Assembly: GCF_947491715.1 (NCBI RefSeq)
Contig: NZ_CANLKR010000009.1
Coordinates: 62,001-126,000 of the forward strand
Direction: 5' to 3'
Source: an uncultured Shewanella sp.
Lineage (GTDB): Bacteria > Pseudomonadota > Gammaproteobacteria > Enterobacterales > Shewanellaceae
Length of the DNA: 64,000 bases
Position 1 is the first letter of the stretch; each line of letters opens with the position of its first letter. This document shows positions 9,709-17,600 of this stretch, in pieces. A program made the translations under genes and the position numbers. Under the pieces are notes generated by a model. It was not told the DNA's origin. It saw nothing but the letters and a program-made list of their open reading frames with translations, and did not search any database.

Positions 9709-9792
9709 ACAAGCGTGATAGTCATTTCTACTTTATACAAAGGAAGGATTACGATGTGATCTGTTAATCGATCTTGGGCGGTCAACAAGCCC

Positions 9793-9840
9793 AGTGATTT
9801 TACTCACTTAGTCGAAAGCCCAAAAGTACAGCAAGGGATC
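9793..9840. repeat. 48-bp sequence shared with 62657-62705
   Basis: AGTGATTTTACTCACTTAG is identical at both places, and the following 30 bases match at roughly three quarters of positions. One copy abuts the right end of the IS6-type element, the other abuts an IS110 remnant. It is probably a fragment of the same unidentified mobile element left at two sites on the replicon. Confidence 0.5.
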
Positions 9841-9853
9841 ATACAGCGACCAG

Positions 9854-11173
9854 TTACCCCCTCCTAAACAAATACTGAGTGAAATATAAGGGCATCACAA
9901 TATTGGTTTGCTCTAATGCGGAAGATCCCTGCGTGCCAGTTAACTTAAATGTTTTGCTAGGTGAGCACTTTTCTATATAGGACGTCAGAGATTTAGCCCG
10001 TGTTCGTTTACCACTTTTTACTTCCACAGGGATAATCTCACCTTCATCGGTTGAAATGATGAACTCAATTTCAGCTCGGGCGTCATTCCATGAGTAGCTG
10101 GGATCAACACCAATAGCGGTGAGCTCCTGCTGAACAAAGTTTTCAGCAACATAACCCTTATATTCATAATTTTGCTGTTTTATTTCTTTATACTTGCTAC
10201 CCAACATATGGTTAAGAAGACCCAAATCAAATAAAAACAATTTTACCATATTGTCTTTTTTATAAGCGGCAAGTGGGGCTTTTGGCCTGCCTTCAATGGG
10301 ATAGTTAGCCAATGCTAAGCGACAGCATCTTAACCAGTGAATAGCAGTTTCAAAATCGCTATAACGAGATTTCCGGTCATGGACGTTTTTAAATTTAAAG
10401 CGTTTAACCGATTCATCTATAACCAGTGATAGTTGTGCGGGAATACTATTAAATACCGATTCGATCAGCGTTGCATCAACCTTACCGGCGTATTTACCAA
10501 AATCACGGCGGTAGCCTTGGATTAAATCGGCATGAATTTTTACTACTTTCTCAACCCTCTCTAAAATACTCGACTCTTTATATTGATACCAAGTCATAAC
10601 AGCTTCAGGCATACCTCCCGTAAAGAAGTAATCCGTGAGTTTATCCATCAATTTACTATGCGCAGCTGGCGAATTTGCTTGCGTATCAAATGCCTTTATC
10701 AAGGCTGGCTCTTGAGATGCATAAATAAATTCTTGGAAGGTTAACGGACGTAAATTGTATTGCTCGACCTTGCCAACCGGAAAGGTGTTTAACAAACCAA
10801 TATTGGAACCACTGGCAGCGACAAAGTAACTCGGTGCTTTTTCGGCAAAATATTTCAGTGAAGTAACGGCACGTTCGCACTCGCCAATCTCATCTAAGAT
10901 AAGCAGGTCTGTTTTTGGATTAAAGACCTGATTGGTTATCAGCTCAATATTCATCAACACTTCATCTGGCGAAAGTGAACCATTGAATGCCTCTTTATAG
11001 GCTGGGTTTTCCAGAAAATCAATGCGTAGGATATTGGGAAAGGTTTTACCAAACAGTTCTTGCAGCAAAAATGTTTTGCCCGTTTGCCTTGCTCCATCTA
11101 TCAATAAAGGCTTGCGAAAGGGTTGGTTTTTCCACTTCATTAATGCGTTGAGTAAGGTACGTTGCATTGTCAT
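9854..11173 (-). CDS. ATP-binding protein with AAA and DUF4143 domains
   Basis: A 439-residue member of the widespread AAA_14/DUF4143 ATPases. Walker A is GARQTGKT near residues 25-32 and Walker B is LLILDEIGECE near 90. The C-terminal half contains a restriction-endonuclease-like E-V-K pattern (IIPVEVKSGKRTRAKSL), which is usual in these proteins. No biochemical role is firmly established for the family; it is common in mobile and accessory regions. The start at 11173 follows AGGAA. The gene is preceded by a strong inverted repeat at 11253-11306 and was separated from whatever lay further upstream by the IS4 insertion. Confidence 0.85.
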   Translation of the reverse strand: MTMQRTLLNALMKWKNQPFRKPLLIDGARQTGKTFLLQELFGKTFPNILRIDFLENPAYKEAFNGSLSPDEVLMNIELITNQVFNPKTDLLILDEIGECERAVTSLKYFAEKAPSYFVAASGSNIGLLNTFPVGKVEQYNLRPLTFQEFIYASQEPALIKAFDTQANSPAAHSKLMDKLTDYFFTGGMPEAVMTWYQYKESSILERVEKVVKIHADLIQGYRRDFGKYAGKVDATLIESVFNSIPAQLSLVIDESVKRFKFKNVHDRKSRYSDFETAIHWLRCCRLALANYPIEGRPKAPLAAYKKDNMVKLFLFDLGLLNHMLGSKYKEIKQQNYEYKGYVAENFVQQELTAIGVDPSYSWNDARAEIEFIISTDEGEIIPVEVKSGKRTRAKSLTSYIEKCSPSKTFKLTGTQGSSALEQTNIVMPLYFTQYLFRRG

Positions 11174-11252
11174 TTCCTATCGTCAAGTTCATTATCTGGT
11201 CAGTACTATAGCCCAAATCACATTTTAATGCGCGAAAAAACGCAAACAATAC

Positions 11253-11306
11253 CACTTTAACGCGCATAAAAACGTGAAAAATAGCAATTTTATGCGCATT
11301 AAAGTG
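11253..11306. promoter_or_regulatory. Long inverted repeat upstream of the DUF4143 ATPase gene
   Basis: CACTTTAACGCGCATAAAA (11253-11271) is matched by its inverted copy at 11288-11306 in 18 of 19 positions, with 16 bp between. A third related segment, AATGCGCGAAAAAACGC, starts at 11227. The repeat lies 80-130 bp upstream of the ATPase start, where an operator or a structured leader would sit. It could also be the end of an old element. Confidence 0.5.
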
Positions 11307-11336
11307 TGACAGTGAATATAGTGTTATTTAAGGGAT

Positions 11337-12719
11337 CATAGACAGGATCTTAAGCACCGCGTAATAAAAAGATAGAAAAAAGGCTTCATTTGTGATCAAA
11401 TTTTCTCGCCAAAGTAAAAGCGATCACTCAGAAGCCAATGACTATTATTTCAGTAAAGCAACAAATTACCAAATTTTTTATTCCTTCAAATTTAGATGCT
11501 CAAGCTAAGAGTACTGGCTTTATGAAACGAATTAGAGCCATTAAACCGCTAGCGTTAGTGACGAGTCTTGTTGCAGCATTAAGCAAAAGTAATGTGACAT
11601 CGATTAATGAAATTGTTAGACAGTTCAATGGAATGAGGCTTTCTGAAGATGAGTTTGTCGCTTACAAACCTTTTCATAATCAGCTCGCTAAGGAAGCATT
11701 TCCAACATTTATCAAGCAAATAACTCAGCAAGCGATGGCAACCTTGCTTCCAGAAGAGCAAGCGCTCCCCAAGAGGTTGAAGCAGTTCAAGCAAGTCATT
11801 TTGCATGATGGGTCATCACTTACCGTCCATCCCGAATTGGCTTCTGAATTTAAAGGCCGTTTCACCAAAACGGCACCTGCAGCCGTCGAATGTCATGTCA
11901 GCTTGTCGTTATTTGAACGCAAAATCACACGAATGAACATTGCGGCAGATTCAATATCTGAACATGATTATCTACCCGCTGCGCAAACACTCAAAAGCTG
12001 CTTATTTCTGGCTGATTCTGGTTATGTAAACACGCCTTATTTTGCAGAGCTTGACGCCAACAATGCTAACTATATTGTTAAGGGAAAGAGTAACTTGAAC
12101 CCCATCATTATCAAGGCGTATAACGGCAGAGGAAAAGCATTAAAACGTCCAGTGGGTAAAAAACTCAAGGAGATAACTCAAAAACAAAATGGGCAAAAGA
12201 TGATGGATTTTGACGTTGCATGGGGTAAGTATCAATGCCGTTTGCTTAGATGTTGGGTTGCATCCGAGCAAAAATTTGTTATTTGGTTAACCAATTTACC
12301 GCGTTCAACGTTTAGTGCGGATGACGTGACGATGCTATATCGGGTTCGTTGGCAAGTTGAGTTATTGTTTAAAGAGCTCAAATCTTATAACAACTTGAGG
12401 AAATTCAATACTAAAAAGAAGCCCATTGTAGAAGGGCTCACTTGGGCAAGCTTACTCACACTTATCATAAAAAGAGCCATATCAACAAAAGCGGTTGAGC
12501 AAGTTTCCTTCTTTAAAGCTGCAATGAATACAGATGTTTGGTTAATTCCTCTTCTGCAAGCACTGGCCGATAGAGAATATTTAGCATTACAAGAAAAACT
12601 GGAGTGGGCTTATATTTATCTACGAAATAACGCCAGTTTATCACAACAGAAGAAATCTAATTTAAATAGTAGCTTACATGATATCTATGAATACTTTAAT
12701 TCTTAAGGTTCAGCGTATG
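11337..12719 (+). mobile_element. Intact IS4-family insertion sequence (1383 bp) with 10-bp target duplication
   Basis: The flanks carry an identical TTTAAGGGAT at 11327-11336 and 12720-12729, the expected length for an IS4-family target duplication. The element ends are CATAGACAGGATCTTAAG on the left and, inverted, CATACGCTGAACCTTAAG on the right, matching at 13 of 18 positions. The transposase frame is complete. Exact duplication and an undamaged gene suggest a fairly recent insertion. Confidence 0.85.
11438..12706 (+). CDS. IS4-family transposase
   Basis: A 422-residue DDE transposase filling the IS4-type element. The catalytic residues are seen as Asp in LHDGSSLTVH (near 123), Asp in LADSGYVNT (near 192) and Glu in YRVRWQVELLFKELKS (near 306). 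The last motif is the Y-R-E-K signature of the IS4 family. Length is typical and no frameshift or stop is seen, so it is likely active. It is transcribed opposite to the adjacent ATPase and Rhs genes. Confidence 0.93.
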   Translation: MTIISVKQQITKFFIPSNLDAQAKSTGFMKRIRAIKPLALVTSLVAALSKSNVTSINEIVRQFNGMRLSEDEFVAYKPFHNQLAKEAFPTFIKQITQQAMATLLPEEQALPKRLKQFKQVILHDGSSLTVHPELASEFKGRFTKTAPAAVECHVSLSLFERKITRMNIAADSISEHDYLPAAQTLKSCLFLADSGYVNTPYFAELDANNANYIVKGKSNLNPIIIKAYNGRGKALKRPVGKKLKEITQKQNGQKMMDFDVAWGKYQCRLLRCWVASEQKFVIWLTNLPRSTFSADDVTMLYRVRWQVELLFKELKSYNNLRKFNTKKKPIVEGLTWASLLTLIIKRAISTKAVEQVSFFKAAMNTDVWLIPLLQALADREYLALQEKLEWAYIYLRNNASLSQQKKSNLNSSLHDIYEYFNS

Positions 12720-12779
12720 TTTAAGGGATAGATCATTCAATGGAGTTCCTGTTTGGTAGGGCTTATTGCTTTGAGATAG

Positions 12780-13130
12780 ACTTTTGAACTCGCCCGATAA
12801 CGATTACGATCTAAAACTATCAACTTCATAGATCCACTGGCTGGTGTCGTATAAGATACCTTTGTTGTTCTATTAAACTGTCACCGTCCCAGAGATAATG
12901 GATCTGGCTAGCTTTGGTTGAAACCTGAGTCGCTGCGGCTTGTTTATCACTTTGCTTAGCTTGCTTAATCTTACTGACTCTTTGTTGACAAGAAGGCCAA
13001 ATATCACCATTGGGCACGTAAGCTTTAATTAGCCTACCTTCTTCGTCCCGCTTAAACTGGTTCTTGCACCAAAGTTAGAATAGTGACTCATCAATTTCGG
13101 CGAACCACGTTAAGGGGTTTTACTGAGATT
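12780..13130 (-). pseudogene. Degenerate Rhs core fragment
   Basis: Minus-strand fragments match the end of the Rhs core found intact at 14691-20231: an EIDES...NQFK segment near 13080, then DEEGRLIKAYVPNGDIW, RVSKIKQAKQ and SQIHYLWDGDSLIEQQR (12826-13050). Internal pieces are missing and several frames are needed, so this is a deleted relic. It lies just inside the IS4 insertion and downstream of the displaced toxin tip and its immunity candidate. Confidence 0.75.
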
Positions 13131-13275
13131 TACTGATAACTGCGTTACATGGAATGAAAGAAGAAGAGTTTGATTAGGCCCTCAATTCACTGTCAAAAAG
13201 GTCAACACTACATTACGAGTAACCAAGCCCACAATGACTTTCATGTTAAAAATCATTGTGGTGACCTAATTATTG

Positions 13276-13659
13276 TTATTCTGATAAATAAACGGATGGA
13301 GTCGTCAGGTTAAGGAATCGACAATTAAATTCTATACGAACATTGTCAGCTTCTACATCAACATAATATAGATTATTTTCTTTTTTTATAGTCAGTTTAG
13401 CTCTGATGTTATAATCCCAGCCTACAATGTTTAACTTATCAATTACACTACAGTTTATTCCCATCCTACATCTGTTAAAATCAGTTCCCCATTTTACTGG
13501 CGGTTTATCTGGTAATTCATCTACTAAATCAAATGCCAATATTAATGTCTTTGCATCCCTAATTAACTCTAAATCAAAGATATCAATGAGACCGATATCA
13601 GGACAAATACTAAAAATTTTGTTTATAAAAACTGTATCATCAAATTCATTCCATTTCAT
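13276..13659 (-). CDS. Probable immunity protein for the displaced Rhs toxin tip
   Basis: A 127-residue soluble protein starting MKWNEFDDTVF, 11 bp downstream of the orphan toxin tip and in the same direction, the usual place for a cognate immunity gene. The pattern (an early aspartate-rich segment, PPVKWGTDFNRC, then alternating strands such as YNIRAKLTIKKE) resembles the Imm50 family, but I am not certain of that assignment. AT-rich composition contrasts with the Rhs core, as is normal for exchanged toxin/immunity modules. A weak hairpin (13229-13237 with 13253-13261) follows the gene. Confidence 0.6.
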   Translation of the reverse strand: MKWNEFDDTVFINKIFSICPDIGLIDIFDLELIRDAKTLILAFDLVDELPDKPPVKWGTDFNRCRMGINCSVIDKLNIVGWDYNIRAKLTIKKENNLYYVDVEADNVRIEFNCRFLNLTTPSVYLSE

Positions 13660-13670
13660 AATGTCACTCT

Positions 13671-14081
13671 TTAAAATTCATAATGTGGTAAAGTTCCAGG
13701 CACTTTACCTGTTCTTGTGTTGCTAATTGGACGAACATTATAATGTGATCCCTGATTCCCTGCTGTTCCTGCTGTTCCTTCCGGCCCAAAAATATGCCCA
13801 GCGGAGTGATCCTGTATTATTATTTTTGAGCCATCTCCCCGCGTATATTGATATTCCTTTGTCCAGATAAGCTGGTTTGATTCATTTAATATTGGATTAC
13901 CTTCACTATCAGTCATCTTAACCTCATTATATTGAGAAGGTTGTTGTGTTCTTTTGTTTATCACTGTATCTGGATGTTGCGTTCTTGGTATACCAGCATC
14001 TTTTTTGGCATGTTTAAACGCTCCTTTCTTGCCATATTTTTTAGGACATCCTGCCAACCCCAGCGGATCCACCCACTCCAT
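13671..14081 (-). CDS. Orphan Rhs C-terminal tip with HNH/endonuclease VII-like toxin domain
   Basis: The frame opens in the conserved Rhs core terminus ([12 protein letters not shown]) and continues into about 120 residues of toxin: [38 protein letters not shown], then [20 protein letters not shown]. The histidine pattern and conserved block are those of a known polymorphic-toxin family with an HNH/endonuclease VII fold, so DNA cleavage is likely. The Rhs core upstream (14082-14303) is broken, so this is a displaced tip without its own delivery part. Such tips can be re-used by recombination into an intact Rhs gene. The core-end ATG may allow stand-alone expression. Confidence 0.72.
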   Translation of the reverse strand: MEWVDPLGLAGCPKKYGKKGAFKHAKKDAGIPRTQHPDTVINKRTQQPSQYNEVKMTDSEGNPILNESNQLIWTKEYQYTRGDGSKIIIQDHSAGHIFGPEGTAGTAGNQGSHYNVRPISNTRTGKVPGTLPHYEF

Positions 14082-14303
14082 GGGGTTGTGGACATATGAG
14101 CTTGGCCGTAATCCCCCCGCTATTCCTATTGGGTCTGGGGTTAAATATTGACAGCTGTCCGGATCATAATATCTGTGACGGTTATAACTCTTTACCCAAA
14201 GAATGGCCCTGTTTCAGCATCAAAAATTTGGCCCTGACTCTCCATCAATAAAAAATTAGATCGCAACTGACGGGATCATTGGCGGCTTGTTCGAGGTATT
14301 GGT
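14082..14303 (-). pseudogene. Broken Rhs core end upstream of the orphan tip
   Basis: Minus-strand pieces match the core end [19 protein letters not shown]...[20 protein letters not shown], spread over different frames with small indels (for example [12 protein letters not shown] near 14215-14245). It shows that the toxin tip downstream was once fused to a full Rhs protein. Confidence 0.75.
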
Positions 14304-14307
14304 ACTC

Positions 14308-14337
14308 ACAAAAGAAAGAAGGGCTAAAAAGCCCTTT
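14308..14337 (-). terminator. Rho-independent terminator after the rhs1 immunity gene
   Basis: On the minus strand the stem AAGGGC/GCCCTT with a TTTTTA loop (14319-14336) is followed by CTTTCTTTT. It lies about 20 bp after the stop of the immunity candidate and would end the rhs1 transcript before the orphan module. Confidence 0.75.
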
Positions 14338-14354
14338 TATGAATTTAAGCGCAG

Positions 14355-14675
14355 CTAAATTTTACTTTTTAAAACAACAATCATTGTTTCTAAAAGCGTT
14401 CTATAACTTATCCAATCTTCATCCTCTATCATCCACTCTATTTCCGTCTCTTTTGAGAGGGTTTGATTCATTGGATATTGACGTTCTACCACCATTCTTT
14501 CAAATAACTCAAGCAATTGAACTGGTTCATTAATCCTAGATAACAATCTCACCACAGAACCTTTAGCTAAATCTTCTTGTACACATTTATCTCCCCAGTT
14601 TTCATCTATTAAATCAGCGTGATAAAAACAAACAAATTCTTGAACAACAATCTCTTCAATATTATTTAAAACCAT
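14355..14675 (-). CDS. Probable immunity protein for Rhs1
   Basis: A 106-residue acidic protein (MVLNNIEEIVVQEFVCFYH...) starting 15 bp after the rhs1 stop and followed by a terminator. It shows no family I recognise. Position, size and AT-rich composition fit the immunity gene that normally follows an Rhs toxin tip. The role is inferred from context only. Confidence 0.65.
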   Translation of the reverse strand: MVLNNIEEIVVQEFVCFYHADLIDENWGDKCVQEDLAKGSVVRLLSRINEPVQLLELFERMVVERQYPMNQTLSKETEIEWMIEDEDWISYRTLLETMIVVLKSKI

Positions 14676-14690
14676 TTTAATTATCTCTAA

Positions 14691-17600
14691 TTATTCTATA
14701 GGAAAATAAGTCACGGGTTCCCACTTACTAGTACTAGGAACATATTCATAAATTAATTTTGCTTGTGCTAATTTTACATCATCTTTTTCGGGAATGAAGT
14801 TCCCTTGTGAATCTCTCAAATTACGTCCACTTGAATCTTTAGATCTTATCCAACGTTCACCATACCCTTCTGGATTATTAGTATTAACAGTGACAGCATG
14901 CCTATTAGGTCCATCCGCTGTCATTGTTGGTATATTTTGATTCATTAAATCATCATTCAGTTGTCTTCTACCACGCCCTAATGCTTCAGCCTCTGCTTGT
15001 GGTGTAATAAATTTAGACGCTTTTGAAGTTGGAGCACCTTGCTCCCCTGAAGGTTTAATACCTGTCACAATTCTATTTTCTTGCTGAGAAGCTGTTGTTT
15101 GTGAACCATGTTCGGCATGCCCATGCCCATGTTGTGCTTTTCGAGGGTTATTAGGCTCCAATGTTTGATCTGCATTTTCAACTGTTTTAGAAGCTCTATC
15201 TCTCGAATTTTTTGCTTTCCATTCACTCTTCGGGCATCCACTCAACCCAAGTGGATCCACCCATTCCATGGGATTACTCACGTATGAGCTTGGACGTAGC
15301 CCACCCGCCATGCCGATAGGATCAGGTGTTAGGTATTGACATGAATCAGGATCATAATATCGGTGACGGTTATAGTAAAGATTTGTTTCTGCATCGAAAA
15401 CCTGACCTTGATATCTTATGTCGCAACTGACGGGATCGTTTGCTGCTTGTTCCAAATACTGTCGTTCCGGCAATCGGCTGTCACTAACACTCTTGAACTC
15501 GCCCCACAGTTGCTGTTTACCGCGCCATTCCACGTGACCTTCTTCGCTACAGAGTTCCCTAGGACTGCCTGCATGATCGTTGATAATGTAGTGTAACTGC
15601 GGTGCTAATTCCCCTTGATTCGGATCAGTCTCCTTAATCACTCTTTGAGCTAATGGACGGAAACTATCCGGTTCGTACATCCATTGTGTAGTGTCATAAA
15701 GCGTGCCGTCTGCGTAGCGGCGCTGTTGCTCGATGAGGTTATCACCATCCCAAAGATAATGAATATGACTGGCTTTGGCACTTTGTTTTTCGGTTTGGCT
15801 ATTCGCTTGCTTAATCTTACTGACTCGTCGGCCAAAGGCATCATACTGATAGAACCAGATGTCACCGTTAGGCACTGTTGCCCTGATAAGGCGATCTTCT
15901 TCATCCCACTCGAAACGGGTGACTCGGGGTCTAAAGCCTTTTTTATCAGTGACTTTTTCAAATACGCGACCACAGAGATCGTAGTGATAGGTGTGATCGC
16001 CAATGCGCTCGACGCGGCCGCCTTTTTGGTATTTAAGCTGTTTTTCGAGCCGCTTAGCGGCAAAGTCAATAATGTTGGTTTTGGGCCTTGCCAGTGGATT
16101 CGCCAATGTAATCTGCGCAGCATGATTACTGGCATTGGCGCTGGCATTAGACAGGTCAAGCTGATTGACGGCGGTAAGGTTTTGCACTTCGTCATAATCG
16201 AACTGCTTGACGCTTGTTGTATTGGTAAAAGGCGCTTCATGCTTCTGATGAGTAATTTGGCCATTGGCGTTGTGCTTAAACTGACTCTTGCCCCAGTGAG
16301 ATTCATCAATTTCGGTAATGCGCGCCAGCGCATCGTACTGATAGCTACGTTGCAGTGCTTGGAAAGAATCGGGCTTGATTGGCCCTTTTAAATCATCCCC
16401 ACGACTGGCCCCCGTATTAGGCATTAACCCCGCATGGTCTGAATGACGTGCATGCTCATAGCCGATGAGTTGCTGGCTGAGTAAGTCGCCGCCTAGGCTC
16501 CATTCTTGGGCTAAATCGAATCCTTGCCCATTGGAGCGAAACGTCTCTAAACCTTGATTGTTGCGCTCAAATTGCAGGGCTTGATGCTCACTTATTTGCA
16601 CGCCATTCAATAGCCCTTGCTGATAATCTAACCCCACTTGGTATGGGCTTGCTGTTTCTAAGGGCCGCTCAGGACTGTCATTCTCGAAGGGCCGCTCTAG
16701 GCTATTGATAGCGACACGCTCACCTGCGGCATCGTATTCACTGTTAAGAGTTTGGCCGTTGATGGTTTCTTTTATGCGGCGACCGCTTAAGTCATATTCG
16801 TATTCGACCACCACCTTATTAGCTGAGCCGCCATCAGCAGTCGACACACGTTTACGGCGGCTGTCATCCACCGTGGCCTTGATGAGTTGTGAGGCGTCAT
16901 CGTATTCAAAGAACGTATTCGAGGCGACAATATAGCGGGGTTTTTCCGCTGACGGCGTCGTTTTGTGATCCGCTTTCTTATCGTTAAGCAGACTTGCCAA
17001 GGCAAAGGCTTGCTTTTGAATGAGACGGCCCAGCGCATCGTAATAAAAACGCAGCTGCGCGCCATCGGGGGTGGTGCGTTTTGATACACGACCGAGTTCA
17101 TCATATTCAAATTGGGTTTTACGGCCATCGAAATGCCGCTCTTCAATAATTTGACCTGCCTCGTTATACTGATAGCGCCATTGATCTTTTTGACTGTTAA
17201 TGACGCCCGTAAACTGCCCTTCTCCGTTGTACATGTACTGCGTGCGATGACCTAAGGGGTCGGTACTCACCTTTAAAATATCAAATGCGCCGTATTCATA
17301 ACCGTACACTTGCCCGAGGGGATCGATGACTTTGGTGAGATTACCTTCAATATCATATTCAAAGCGCTGCTCAGTGCCGTCTTCAAAAATTACTTTTTCG
17401 GGTGTGAGTGAGCTATTTTGGTATTGCCAGCGCCTGACTAGCTCCTTCTCTTTATTAAAAGCAGCTGAAGGCTCTCGACCAGCTGAGGGCTCTTGCTTAT
17501 TACTGTCAAAAGGAAGAGACGCTGAAGGCGCTTCATCTTTAACAAACGTGCGGCGCTCGGTTAAGCGGCCTAAGTCATCGTACTTAAAACCAATTTTATG

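Larger units (their letters stand above)
8249..9792. mobile_element. IS6-type element carrying a serine resolvase, bounded by inverted repeats (decayed)
   Basis: The left end reads GGGCTTGTTGCAAAAAATC, typical of IS6-family termini (IS26 ends GGCACTGTTGCAAA). The only inverted match nearby is at 9783-9793, giving an 11-bp perfect repeat (TGGGCTTGTTG, 8248-8258 versus 9783-9793). The bounded 1.54 kb holds a broken IS6 transposase and an intact resolvase. Flanking octamers do not match, so there is no target duplication. That the resolvase is a passenger of the IS is an inference; two separate events are possible. Confidence 0.45.

Noticed and set aside
9832..11340. AAGGGATCATA occurring both at 9832-9842 and at the IS4 left junction
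   Set aside because: Eleven bases in AT-rich DNA with no extension beyond; the IS4 ends are better defined by the target duplication and inverted repeat.
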